From: Micropterix aruncella
Taxonomy: Eukaryota; Arthropoda; Insecta; Lepidoptera; Micropterigidae
Direction: 5' to 3'
Assembly: GCA_944548615.1 (NCBI GenBank)
Contig: OX155960.1
Location: 12,782,103 to 12,846,102, forward strand
Length of the DNA stretch: 64,000 nucleotides
Positions 1-11,449 of the stretch are shown piece after piece. Below the pieces are notes generated by a model that searched no databases, was not told the origin of the DNA, and worked only from the letters and a program-made list of their open reading frames with translations. The position numbers and the translations under genes were made by a program. Position 1 is the stretch's first letter. Each line of letters opens with the position of its first letter.

Positions 1-89
1 TGAACCTATATTCGACTATAAATTCGGGTGTAAGAGCAGGTGTCAACCGTCTATTCAGATTATTACAGTTGGTAACATTCGAGACTTAC

Positions 90-277
90 CTCAACCTCCA
101 GGTTTCCTTTGAGCATCGTCATGTTGAGCAAGATCTCGGCGGCGAGCGGCTGAAGAGACGTGTCCTTGGGAGGAAGCTGCCCAGGGCCAAGTGGAAGCTG
201 GGACGAAGGTGTGGCACCCGCGGCGGTGGACATCGGCACCACAGTCCACATGCTTCCTTTGCGTCCTGTAGCGGTGC
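90..277 (-). CDS. Rim: Rim exon: end of C2A-C2B linker and first strand of C2B
   Basis: Last RIM coding exon in the window, 188 bp. It enters in phase 1 after an acceptor reading ACAG/GCACC and leaves in phase 0 at the strong donor GAG/GTAAGT. It encodes about 62 residues: a Ser/Thr/Pro-rich stretch (with LPLGPGQLPPKD), then LNMTMLKGNLEVE. The last segment matches the start of the RIM C2B domain, where a short helix or strand precedes the LKGQLEVEV-like first beta strand. In the family C2B binds liprin-alpha, PIP2 and presynaptic partners. The remaining C2B exons must lie left of position 1, so this exon is complete but the domain is cut by the window edge. Phase continuity with the exon at 12832-12993 supports the join. 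Confidence 0.85.
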
Positions 278-431
278 CTGTTTTTTATCACAATGTAATA
301 TCACTGCGCCGAATCGTTATCACTAAAGCTCATTTTTTCGGAAGCTGATTTTATTTTTCGCTTATTGAGCTGCTTTTAACAATATTACACTCGTACATGC
401 GATATTACCTATTTATTTGTAGATAAAATCC

Positions 432-1140
432 TACTAAACTGGCAACGACTCTTTCTCACTTCAACCTAATAGACTTAAAAACACGTAGGACTATAACTGA
501 CATAACGTGTCTCCATAAGCTTTTGCACAATCGACTAGACAGCCCAGCTAGTCTAGAAAAAGTTCAATTTCGTGTGCCACCGCGACTAACGAGGAGCTCT
601 CAAACATTTTCGGCTGCCGCTTGCAATAACAACATCGGATCGAATAGACCTCTTGCCAGAATGTGTCGCGTATTTGATAAATCGTGTAAAGGATTAGATA
701 CATTTTATGATTCCATAAATATAATAAAAGATTCGATCATACCTAGCCTATCTTCTACTTTTTAAGATTTCAGTAACTGCCATCCTATTGTACTGTAATA
801 TATGATTATTATATTATAACATACTACTGTATTATATCATATTATATGTAATGAATATTATTATCCAATTACTCATACTTCTATTATGCTCTATCCAAAT
901 ATCCTTATTAACAACTTATTTAATTATTTCTTTTCTTACCCTTATATTATTATTAGCTTTATTATATTTTTTTCTACTATCAACGTGTTCATATAATTTC
1001 TATGTTAATGTGTAATGCAAGTATTGCAAACTATTCAAAGGATAGTACATTTGTTTCGTTTAAATATGTTTTTAAGATACTAGTATCATATATTTACTAT
1101 CTGTAAGTTTGCTATAAAATAAAATAAATAAATAAATAAA
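432..1140 (+). mobile_element. 5'-truncated LINE fragment (CR1/Jockey-like), C-terminus and 3' UTR
   Basis: An open stretch (about 523-765) encodes a LINE reverse-transcriptase C-terminus: a HNRLDSP start, FRVPPRLTRSSQTF, then RPLARMCRVFDK, which is the usual tail of CR1/Jockey-type ORF2 proteins. It stops at about 765. An AT-rich 3' UTR follows and ends in an AAATAA repeat tail at about 1117-1140. The RT core is absent, so this is a dead 5'-truncated copy. The exact 5' junction and target duplication could not be fixed. Confidence 0.6.
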
Positions 1141-3089
1141 ACGACGCTCCGATGCTCTATTATCTAAGTCAAACCTTACATACATACTTTGCCTATTTCC
1201 TTTCATTTATAAGCTATGGCCCCATGTTCTCGAAAATAGCAGCAAATTCAGTAAGAATATTTCTACTACAGTAAAAAGCATACCGAAATTTGTTTAAAGC
1301 ATCAAACCTTCCATTTAATCTGGTATAATTGCAATGTATGCCGCTTATATATAACATAACAGGATGTCATGTTTGCAAGGAAAAACATTAGTACTGATCT
1401 AACAAGTTCCGATGTTCATTCGCATAACACGCGGTGCCAACAAGACTTGCGTCCTTACAAAGAGCGATTAAGTAAGGTTAGAAATAGTTTCCTACATTAC
1501 TCCAAACTTTTTTACAATAAGATTTTATTGAGCGTTAGGGGTCTTAGAGACGTTCTATTTAAGAAAGGGGTCCAGGATGTTATTAAAAACCTAATTCTAT
1601 TAAGGATTCTATTAAGGATTTTATTAATCTATTCTATTAAGGATTTTCATTTAAACCACAAAATAGTTTTAAAAGATTTTTTTTTTTTAATTTAATCAAT
1701 AATTGTTTTTATAATATTTAAAAAATTGTCAATCTGTACAAAAATGAATTATATACATGATCATGTAAAATTAATATCACTATACCAAATATAGGTATTC
1801 CTACTAAATGGCTTATTAAAAAAAAAACAAAACTAATTTTCAAACTTAATAGCATCTATGAGTGTAATATCGTCGGCTGCTGTAATTAATTATAGTAAAT
1901 TAAAAAGCAATGCAGGCGTTAGATTTCGCTCTTCGCTTTGTTTTCATTGCGGTTGTGTGTTGAAAAATGTGACAAGGGTGAGTTTGTAGATGTGTAAAAA
2001 CGGATCAATAATAACTAAATCAAATAAGATTAACTACGCTGTCAAATCCGTTTTTACACAAATCACATTATACGTCGATGGCGTGGGTGCCTCCCACGGT
2101 CCTTAAGATTAACATCAGTATGACACTCAAACACAGATTTAAATTCAAAATAAATCGTTTAAAACTTTCAAAGCAATACAAAACCAAACAAACAGCCAAA
2201 ATTCTCAGTAAGGCACGAGACCTTCTAGAACACAATCGTATATGATTATGAAACGGGGAAAAGTGGTGTAATGTCGTGTGAAATTAACAAGCCATAACAA
2301 AAAAAATCAACAGAAAGCCTCTCAAAACATTCATAAATCGTTAATTACTCATCAGTAATCTTTATCAAAACATTTATTTAATAATGTGGCGCATTCCATT
2401 CACCCACATTGTATTTTCCTGGATACAATACGAAATGCAGCCAAAGAAACAATAAGAAACAATAGGACAACCATTCGAATGAATATAGTAACTCAAAGTG
2501 ACATTCTGATCAGATATCAATATAATTACATAACAATCAAAACACATAGTTAAATGGTGAGACTACCCGTGACATCAACACAGCAATGACATTAAGTTTA
2601 ACAGCCCGATTAGCTAACTTTTCGACTGAGACGAGCACATTGGTATGAAGACATAAACACTGATATAAATAAAAGACACTATCGTGAGCGTATTTTTAAT
2701 GAGCGTCCATGACACAAAGCAAGGCTCTTTTGTACAGAGGATGACGGAACGAACACAGAAATGCGAAACGCCGCAGCCTAAAAAATAAACAAATGGAACA
2801 ATCAATGAATACACGTTGCTCGAACCGCGTAGGACGGGATGACGAAAATGCTCCATTACCTACCGAGAGAATTACATGATCGTTCACTTTTTAATGTAAG
2901 CTTTGGAAGTCTCAACTTCGTTTATCGGCCTGGTTCTGCACTGCTGATTTAGGCTTCTGTCAAGACTTGATACTTTTTCCGGTATTCCTTCTTTCATTAA
3001 CAACGGTGTAACTGTGTGGCTTTATATAATTTTGTTATTAAATCGCTAGATTCTTCATCACTGTTTGCAGTTTCTGACACTATATTTGC
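1141..3089. other. Intron sequence, no recognised gene
   Basis: AT-rich RIM intron. Open frames at 1369-1695 (+) and 2614-2887 (-) have no recognisable family and low-complexity composition. There is a 15-bp perfect inverted repeat (1991-2005 with 2046-2060, arm TGTGTAAAAACGGAT) and a small hairpin (2082-2087 with 2093-2098, CGTGGG/CCCACG). Neither is assignable to a known element. Confidence 0.5.
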
Positions 3090-3480
3090 ATTAATTTTAG
3101 TACTAGGACGTCTCGTCTCCTTCTTCGTCCTCTCCTATTCCCATTAATTGAAGGAGGGTCTCTCAGTTTTCTTCGCCAGGTCAAACGATCTTGGGTTGTC
3201 GGTTCGGAAAATTTGGCTTTTTTAAGGTCTCTTTCAATGTTAGATCACAAGGTCAGTGCCGGGCGGCCTCTTACTTTCTTTTCCTCGGGTATTGTCATAG
3301 AAATTTGTAGCACATGGTCGTCGTTTTGTATTTTAACATGCACATACCAGAGTAGGCGGTTTTCGGTGATCTTATCTGCGATTGGTGTAACCTTGAAACT
3401 ACCTCGTATGTAGTTCTCACAGATTCTGTCCAGCCTAGTTACACCTCCCGCAGACCTAAGCATTTTTATTTCGTTGGTAT
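3090..3480 (-). mobile_element. RTE/BovB-type LINE remnant, C-terminal end of ORF2
   Basis: Reading the minus strand from about 3470, the translation contains GGVTRLDRICENYIRGS, then the NRLLWYVHV-like segment, then RGRPALT. This order (GVTRLDRIRNEYIRGS, RLxWYGHV, GRRxRGRPxxRW) is typical of the C-terminus of RTE-clade reverse transcriptases in insects. After a stop, further matching residues (ERDLKKAKFS, then DRLTWRRKLRDP) continue in another frame to about 3090. The copy is degraded and 5'-truncated; no active element remains. Confidence 0.7.
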
Positions 3481-5640
3481 GTGCTGTTTGTAACTAGTAC
3501 CAGGACGTAAGAATTTTTAATGGATAACACCGGGACAGTACTACCAGACCGTCATCATGAGCTACTTCCGATTATTCTTGTATTTTGACATTGTCTAGCT
3601 TCATATCCTGCATTAACCACTGATGCGGTTACTTTCACTTCAACAACGTCTGCAGGGCATCCGGTGCAGTGTCTTTTATATGAACTACCAATTCAGTTTG
3701 ATAATCGTCTACCATTTTCTTTCTTTGTGTATAGTCTATAGCCGTGATATAAATATGGCGCCGTGTTATAGTCTTCTATGTTTGCTATCCCCCGTTTGAC
3801 ACTTTCTAAGTCGAAAAGAAACTTTTTCGGGTGGTACAATTTATTCAATTCTTGTGGCAATACGATTTGAGATGACTCTCTAACACTTTCTACATCTGAC
3901 TTAATAACATTGAGTGTTTCGATTTCTTTTGGAAGTTTCGACGTTATTCAATCTTCTACTTGGACTTTATTCGCCACAACTGTTTGAGAGCCAGTGTTGT
4001 CTCATGCAGATAGATCTCAGTGACATCTTCAGTGTAATGTCGTTATAACGTTTTGGTCACTATCTTGTTTTATACACAAAAAAATACTGCTACTACTAAT
4101 CATAATCCATTTACTTTTATATAAATATGGATAATGTAAAGCTTGCCTGCAAAATACATTATTTGAACAGCAAATATATATCGTCCTCATTGCAATAAGA
4201 CTGATTTCCACTCTCAGTATCGCAAAAAGAATGGCGGAAACTGTTTCTTGTCTTGATGAAACTAACAATTTTTAGCTCGCCACAAAAAATATTATCTGAT
4301 ATTACCTAGGGCTTCTTCTTCATCGTATTGTACAATTGCGACAGAAGTATTTGTCGTCAATATATTATTAAATGGCATTTCCGGATCTACGATTTTCCCG
4401 ACCTTGGCGCCATTCTCCTCCAGCATTTGATTTAAATTATTTAAAAAAACTCACGAATTAAATATACAGCATAGGATTTTTGGTAACCAGAGAATAATAT
4501 ATACGACCAGTGTAGACAACCTATTATTCAGACTATTCATACACCTTTAATCCATATGTCCCAGCAAATTGGACTGCCTAATCTTCTGTACAAGTCAAGC
4601 TTTCCTTTCCGCGGAAGAATCTATTACCACATCAACTAATAATCCTTATGAGATTTGGAAGAGTAGTTATTAACGAAGAATACCAACGCGAATTACTCGC
4701 ACACTTCCGCCACATAAATACCGATCGCTGCTTGAATTTCGCCCGCTTGGGTTTATTCGGCTCCGCTCGTGTCCGTCGTCCACTTATGTCTGTGTGGCGA
4801 TGGGAATTACCCTGGCAGATATATCACACACACAGTGCGCACTCGTTCAAAAATCAATTTAGGGTGCGTTCTAAATCAAATGAACAATCTCTAGTGCGAC
4901 GTGCCCTCGTTGCTAGGCGCTTTAATGAAATAAGTTTTTTTTCAAACTTGCCGCCCGGAAGGTTTTACGAACCCCAGTTTGCCCCCTCCATTAATTTCGA
5001 CTTCTTACGTAAGAATGAAAACACAGACTTTTCACATTCACAAAATTCTTAAGTGATGTTTAATCTGAATAATGCAATTTCCGGCAGTCATTTCTACAAT
5101 TATCTCGGTAGGATTCTTTGTATGGAGCAGGTAGGTTGAACTCCCAATATTAATTCCCGTTTCTCAGGACGGACTCACAATGTGTGTAAACATGGAAGAC
5201 GGTGGTCTTGTGAAGGACAATACAAACAATTCATCACCAAGTAGCCATACGAATGCAGTAAAAGCTGGTGACAAACATGTAGATGTTCTAGAATATTTAT
5301 GCTTGATAAAGGACATAGCAAAATGTTTAATTATCTCTACTTTAGAACAATATATTGAACGGGGAATTATACGGATTGTATGTAGAGTGGTGTTGATTGT
5401 CTTACCGCAGGGCTAGGAATCCGCATCTGCAGAATAAAACATATATAGAAATGATTGTAATGCAACATAATGTAAGTGGGGGGGGGGGGGGGTAAAAGAT
5501 ATATCTGGCGCGAGACTTATTTTATTTTAATGAAGGATATTATAATCACTCGTAAACATTTTCAAATCTTTCAGAGGTTGTGACGCTGCAGTTATGTGAC
5601 ATTAGCAATTTTTCGGATTTTGAAGTGTATTGATAGTACG
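3481..5640. other. Intron sequence with one unrecognised 134-codon ORF
   Basis: RIM intron. The longest frame, 4648-5052 (+), encodes a 134-residue product rich in Arg, Phe and Leu. I do not recognise it. It has no signal peptide, no membrane segment and no obvious motif, and it may be part of an eroded transposon. A shorter frame at 5180-5416 (+) is also unassigned. Nothing else is supported here apart from the G tract at 5478-5492. Confidence 0.4.
5478..5492 (+). repeat. Poly-G tract (15 G)
   Basis: An uninterrupted run of 15 G in otherwise AT-rich intron. Such runs are prone to length errors in assembly and could form a quadruplex on the plus strand. Confidence 0.9.
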
Positions 5641-6000
5641 AGTATATAGGTTTTTAAATGATAGATTGGAAGAGGTTTTTATAAACAACGGGCTAACATA
5701 TTATTATATAATATAATGAGTAAGATTAGTGTTTTTTGGGTATGTTTCGAAACAAATACAATACATCTGTCATTTACTTGAATTAGAGAAAAATCAATTT
5801 TAATAATTAGGTGCGCTTTTAATATTTTGATGTTTTTTTCCTTTGTATTGCTTAATATGGAGATAAAAATGAATTTGACATTTATGGAATTCAAAAATAA
5901 ATAACGAAATGATTATCGAATCATGACAGACTAACCATACATCACATGTTAGAAATAATAGTTTAATAAAACTTAGGTGCACACATTTAAACATTTTTAA

Positions 6001-7699
6001 CCCTTGACTACACTCGCGGTTTTGGCACACGTATTGTAGCGATTTATATAATAAATTATATAATAAAGATTCTTTATTTATTTGTAAGATGACAATATAT
6101 CGCAATGATCATGATCGGCCACACTTTGGGCAAGCCAATTGTAGCGAAAATTATTAATTCTTTTATTACTACTTACTACGTAATTACTACTTCTTTTATT
6201 TATTAGAGATTTATTTTTTTATTATTTAATAGTATAATAGAGATTATTTATTTATTTGTATTTGCGATCATTTAAACGTGCTCGCGAGATGTCATCAGCG
6301 ATAAGCGCTCGATGAAGAAGATAAAATTGAAAGGAGAAGTGACTAAAGAAGAGGAAAATATTAATATATGTATAAAGATATTCAAAGTATGCAGAGAATT
6401 GAGATTTCAAGTGAAATAGCCCTGTTTTCTCTTGTACGAGCTCCTTCATGTATGAAATTCTCCTATCCTGACTAAAATGTATTCTTCAAAAGAAGAAGAA
6501 GAATAAAAATGAGTATTCTATGTGTCTAGACCAATTTGTTAGGTCCTTATGCACTTGGTTTTAGCTAGTTTGAATCAATTTGAGGTTTATAAGTTAGGAT
6601 CGGCTGGTAACATACACTTTTAAAATCTCGTCTCGGTTAAAATATTGATTTTTGATGTACTATGACACAATTCCTATATAGTGGATTATCAAAGGTGTTC
6701 TATAGTTAGGGACTTCCAGATCAATGAATGCTAATAGTTTTAAGTCACTTTTCCCATATCGGTTGATGATTGCTCCAATCAGCTGGGTTTTTTATAATGT
6801 ACTTATATGTACGTTATTGCTCATTACTGAATATCTGACATCGTTTGATTTGCCGCTGCACTATTTATCACACTGACGGAGGCTACAGTCTTCTGTCAGT
6901 GCGTCGTGAACTCAGGAGTTATTTTTCTTATATATATATTGGATCACGAGATAAATTTATAATAAAGGCGCCAATCTCGCTTATTCCATTACTGCGTTCG
7001 TTCATCCGTTAGCTCGATATCTGATCTATCGAATCAATTTCTAATTATAATTTAGCTCAGTCTATTTTTATATTCAGGTGTGGTATCCTTTGATTGAAAA
7101 AAATATGAACACTTTTTCCGGCAAAATATTCGATATATTGTAAAATAGAATTTTTAGTTTATGCAGTTACATTTACATATAGGACTCTTTTTGTAGCTTT
7201 GCAATATACTTAACTAGCTTAAAATAACATGGTAATATAACAGTATGTCCACTAGTGGGGTTGTTTTGTACCCCTTTTCTTTTTTAGGAAAATTTTAATA
7301 TCAATGAGAAATTATATATATTTCTTATTTTAGCATAGGAATAAAACGCCATTTGAGGATCGAATGTCTTTAATATTATTCCAATTGGTAAAACATAACA
7401 ACACTTACATAAAATTTTAACAAAGACAACCGGAAATACTACCTTTTTCAAATAAAGTAAGTTAAGCTAAGAAAATATGTACTTTCACACAACCTTTAAT
7501 CATGTTTAAATGTTTTTGCACTAGAAATAATAGTCGTTTTATAAAATAAATGATAAAATTAAGCCTAATTTTAGAAACAAACTCTCTGGCGACACTGAGA
7601 ATACATGGACGCGCAACACCGACACCCGCGCGACTACAGAATTAGAGTGTGAAATAGATCTCGTGGGGTACGTTTGAACCCCGCGAGTGTAGTCAAGGG
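6001..7699. mobile_element. piggyBac-type non-autonomous element, 1.7 kb, TTAA target duplication
   Basis: Flanked by TTAA at 5997-6000 and 7700-7703. The ends are near-perfect terminal inverted repeats beginning CCCTTGACTACACTCGCGG at both sides (19 matching bases). TTAA duplication together with a 5'-CCC terminus is the signature of piggyBac-like elements. No transposase reading frame of useful length is present, so mobilisation would have to be in trans. Left of centre, the interior holds AT-rich sequence with an unrecognised minus-strand frame at 6252-6449. Confidence 0.8.
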
Positions 7700-7710
7700 T
7701 TAAACATCTA

Positions 7711-9590
7711 TGAGGGTCGATCAATAAGTACCCGTGTTAGGAATGAAGAGTTTTTTTTTCTATTTTTCAACATAATCTCCTTTTAGTACAATACACTTTT
7801 CCCAACGTTTCTGCCATTTCTTTAACACCTCCAAAAAATACGATTTGTCAAACTCTTCAAAATACGCTTCTGTCTCGACGATAACTTCCTCGTTTGAGCT
7901 GAATTGTTTTCCCCCGAGCCACGTTTTCATGTTGGGGAACAGAAAGAAGTCGCAGGCACAAAAGTCCTTTGGATATTTGAGCTATAAGCTCTTTAACCAG
8001 CTACCACTCTCCACAAGAAAGATGGAAATAAATGCGTTTAAAAGATTTGTTAAACAAAAGCTACAATCCACACATGCTTTCTATAAGCTGGGTGATTTTT
8101 TTGAGCATGCCAATTCCTTCAAATGGGAATAACAATAATATGTAACTTTCAGGTACCTCATTTTAGTTCTTATTGTTTAATAATAATATTATGAATTTAA
8201 TATTTAATATGTAGATTACAATGTGTAATGTAACATACCTGATCATATATAACATACGTTGTTTTTTCCAATTTTGTTTTGATACTTCCTATTGTGTGAT
8301 TATTTTTTGTATAAAGTGCTTGATGACTATTAATATTCTTATAATAATCTATTTTATATGTATACTCATGTACATGGATTCAGCTCTATTTTTTTTATTT
8401 TTTTTTATTTTATTTTTCTGCCGTGTAAAGCCGACTTTAGTCAACGCTATTGTCGAATTATATGCTTTAATCGTTTTATATCTACATTTAAACTGACGAA
8501 TTCTAATAGGTATGCGATAATTAGCTTTAATTCATAATTCATGCTTTTATTGTATATTCTGAATAAATAAATTGAATACTGAATACTGAATACTGAATTC
8601 GTAGTGCAGTTCATGCAATTTGGCCGCGACAATTCTGGATGAATGGGCTGGTGCGTTATCGTGGTGAAACAGCACTTTTTCCTTAGCCAAATGGGGCCGT
8701 GTCTCCCTCAATTTTGTATCGAATCGGTCCTATAATTCGCTTTAGTACTGCCCCGTGATCGTTCTTCCTTTCTGCAAAAAGTCCATGAGGATTATTCCTT
8801 TGGAATCCCAAAAAATCGTGGCCATGACCTTTCCGGCCGACGGGATCGTCTTTGCCTTCTTCGGAGCAGATTCACCCCAAAAATTCCATTGTTTTGACTG
8901 TCGCTTGGTCTTTGGCGTATAATAATGGATCCAGGTTTCATCAACGGTGACGACTCGACGCAAAACTCCTGCGAATTTCGCTTAAAGAGGTCTAAACACT
9001 GCTTCGACCTTGACAGCCGTATCCGCTTGTTGTCCACCGTAAGCAATCGCGGCACCCATCAGGCCGACACCTTTCTCATGCTTAACTTATCATGTAAAAT
9101 ATTAATTGTCGTTCCGTACGACACGCCTATGGCCTCTGCTACTTCGCGCACTTTCGTTCGGCGATCAGCGAGAATCATGTCGTGGACCTTTTCAACGATT
9201 TCCTCGGTAACCACGTCTGCCGGGCGGCCTGGGCGCTCCTCATCAAAAACAGATGTACGACCACGTTTAAATTCGTTGAACCAATATCTTACGGTTGCAA
9301 TAGATGGTGAAGGGTCCCCAAAGATAGCATCCAACTTCGCTTTTATTTCTTCGCATGTTTTCCATCCAAAAATAAAAAGCGAATTACGGATCGATATTGT
9401 TCTTTTTCCATTTTATCGAGAAACACGTAAGACCTGTGATATAACTGGCCGCCAAATAAAAACTAACCTATGAATCAGTCTGAAATTAAGTATGATGTCG
9501 TGTGACAGATGGCAGTACACGACGGTAATGCCAACTTCCCTCAGCAACGCCACCTGTCTTCACACACGGGTACTTATTGATCGACCCTCC
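7711..9590 (-). mobile_element. mariner (DD34D) element with broken transposase
   Basis: The terminal repeats (about 27 bp, core GAGGGTCGATCAATAAGTAC) are flanked by TA on both sides (7709-7710, 9591-9592). The transposase reads on the minus strand from about 9412: an N-terminal helix-turn-helix region with FDEERPGRP, then VDETWIHYY (first catalytic Asp), then HDNAPAHSS (second Asp, about 8650), then CDFFLFPN (third Asp, about 7940) and a GDYVEK end. Frameshifts separate the HTH, VDETW and downstream parts. A LINE fragment interrupts it between the second and third Asp. It is inactive. Confidence 0.9.
7965..8598 (+). mobile_element. LINE fragment inserted inside the mariner transposase
   Basis: The translation around 7977-8132 (KLFNQLPLSTRKMEINAFKR, then FVKQ and FYKLGDFFE) is the classic extreme C-terminus of CR1/Jockey-type ORF2. 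An AT-rich 3' UTR follows, with a tail of GAATACT repeats ending at about 8598. Mariner coding sequence flanks it on both sides, so it entered after the mariner. The 5' junction near 7965 is approximate; several mariner codons appear lost there. Confidence 0.7.
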
Positions 9591-10145
9591 TATGTTGAAT
9601 ATATTTTTACATTCAACTAACTACTAAAAATTATTTGACTTTGTTATTATATATTATTTTGACAATGAATTGTACTTTTATTGACTAGATAATAATATGT
9701 TTATATTAAATCCTTTAATTCTTAACATATAATATTAATGACTGTTTCTTTCTTTTCTCACATATAATTTAATTTTTATTATTTAATCGAATTTCATATT
9801 ATTGCTGATTATATAATGGAATTAGATTTTATTTATTATATTACCTTTTAATATTTTTTATTATTATTATTATTATATTTTTTTTTGAAGACCACATTTT
9901 AGGGCAATTCAGCGTTATTAGCTTTTTACTAAAACTTGTACATCTGTAAGCAATCAAGCAATCAAGCAAACTTGATTGTAATATTAGAGTCCTGTCCACC
10001 CTAGAACGGGCTAGTCCCAGTTGGGTGACAGAATCAAATAAGCAAAAGGTTAAGGTTTTGCCATTCGGTTCCTGTTATTTTTGTAAGCAAATCAATGTTT
10101 TATAGTAATTAATTCTTAAATAAATAATAAATAAATAAATAAAAT

Positions 10146-10851
10146 ACTCCAAAAATAATAATATGAGGCGATCATATCAAATTCTGTTGACATATATGTT
10201 AAGAAAAACAAAAAAAAAACGTAAAATCGGTAAAAGCAATCAAGTAAATAAATATATTATAAAGAATAAAAAATACGACTGCCGTTGTATTTATAATTAT
10301 CTTTATTCGGGTTTCTTTATGAAATATTTGTGGTTTATGTATTTATCCATTTGGATACACGTATATTACCGGAATATACTCATTCAGACCTTTCATTTGA
10401 TACTAAATACGATATATTTAAATTTATATATCAACATTTTAGACATTCGGACATTTGGACAATTACTTAATCGATATTTGGACAGTTAAGGTAGCCTATG
10501 CCACTCAGATGACATAATAATTCTTACCATACCACAAACTCCTAAATCGGTTCAAGCGTTTAGAAGCTATGGTAAAATAAATAAACTGAAAGCATACATA
10601 GATGAACCCTGAAAACATTACACTCCTTTTTTTGTTGGGCAGTCTTGTAAAATATGGGGAATCATGAGTTCAGTATAATATTTAAAAAAATGTGATTTGT
10701 GATTTACCTTTGGAAAAAGAACCGAAAGACAAAATTCGAATACAAGCTGTATTCCAAAATAATAGTTTGAGAGTTTACCATTCTTATTTGTGATAAATGT
10801 TAATAAAAAAATGTGCTTTGTAGAAGTCTAAAATCAAGTCGGGGTCACCAG
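10146..10851. other. Intron sequence, AT-rich, no recognised element
   Basis: Holds a 108-codon Lys/Tyr/Ile-rich frame at 10163-10489 (+) whose composition matches the AT-rich background. I see no domain and no repeat ends. Confidence 0.4.
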
Positions 10852-11449
10852 TGTGAGGGACCACCCCTCACAAGACTCCAAATTGTTCGGTGTGAGGTGG
10901 TGGTATCAACTTACGATTTATATCCGTATCGAAAGGCGGTTTTGAATGAAGTAGAAGGAATTTATTGATCGAAGGTTTGATATTGCCAGTTATAACGCTT
11001 CCCGAACGGGTTATGTTGACGCGAGTGTATAGATGCGCGACTGCGGTTACGAGGATATATGGATGAGGATTGTATGTGTGCTCCTAGTATCTTGTACTGG
11101 GCACGGCTCAAGTCTGCGGGTTTGCAGACTGATGCTTCGTGACTGGGAAAGATAAGGAAAGGAAACCAAGGAGCCGGATTCGTTGACACACCTCGTGAGA
11201 AGCGTACCGAATATGCCGTCGCAACCTTGGGGGAAGGTGATCACTCGGGGAATGATACTTTAGTGGCTTTTTCGCCAGTTTATATAGGCCGATAAATGAT
11301 GCAATCCAAAATATTCCGAGTAAAAGTATTGTTTCATCGTGCTAATTCATGGCTGCACGGGTTAAAATAATAGCTGAATTGTGTCAGTGGATTTCACTGG
11401 AAATCGATGCATTTGTTGATCGCATGTAATGGACTTAAGGTCCGTTACA
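10852..11449 (-). repeat. Solo LTR, family A (Ty3/gypsy or Pao type)
   Basis: A 598-bp copy of the LTR also found at 36653-37250 (same length) and 40099-41361. Read on the minus strand it runs from TGTAACGGACCTTAAG to GTCCCTCACA (TG...CA ends), with a TATAAA-like box about a third of the way in and an AATAAA-like signal near the 3' side. No internal retrotransposon sequence adjoins it. Flanks CCAG and CCTG may be a diverged 4-bp duplication. Confidence 0.75.

Larger units (their letters stand above)
5830..10145 (+). mobile_element. LINE 3' end (CR1/Jockey-like), split by piggyBac-type and mariner insertions
   Basis: One LINE copy can be followed through two insertions. Sequence 5830-5996 encodes a broken ORF2 C-terminus (a MNLTF.EFKNK-like stretch), and the 3' UTR resumes at 9593 and ends in an AAATAA-type tail at about 10120-10142. 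The uninterrupted minus-strand relative at 31035-31860 shows that 5996, 7704-7708 and 9593 were once contiguous: its reverse complement reads TTTTTAAACATGTATGTTG, whereas here TTAA and then TA have been duplicated around the insertions. The 5' end is eroded. The whole region lies inside a RIM intron. Confidence 0.75.

Noticed and set aside
1991..2060. 15-bp perfect inverted repeat as a transposon end pair
   Set aside because: Arms are short, the spacer is 40 bp, and there are no flanking duplications or second copies; it could be chance or a minor hairpin.
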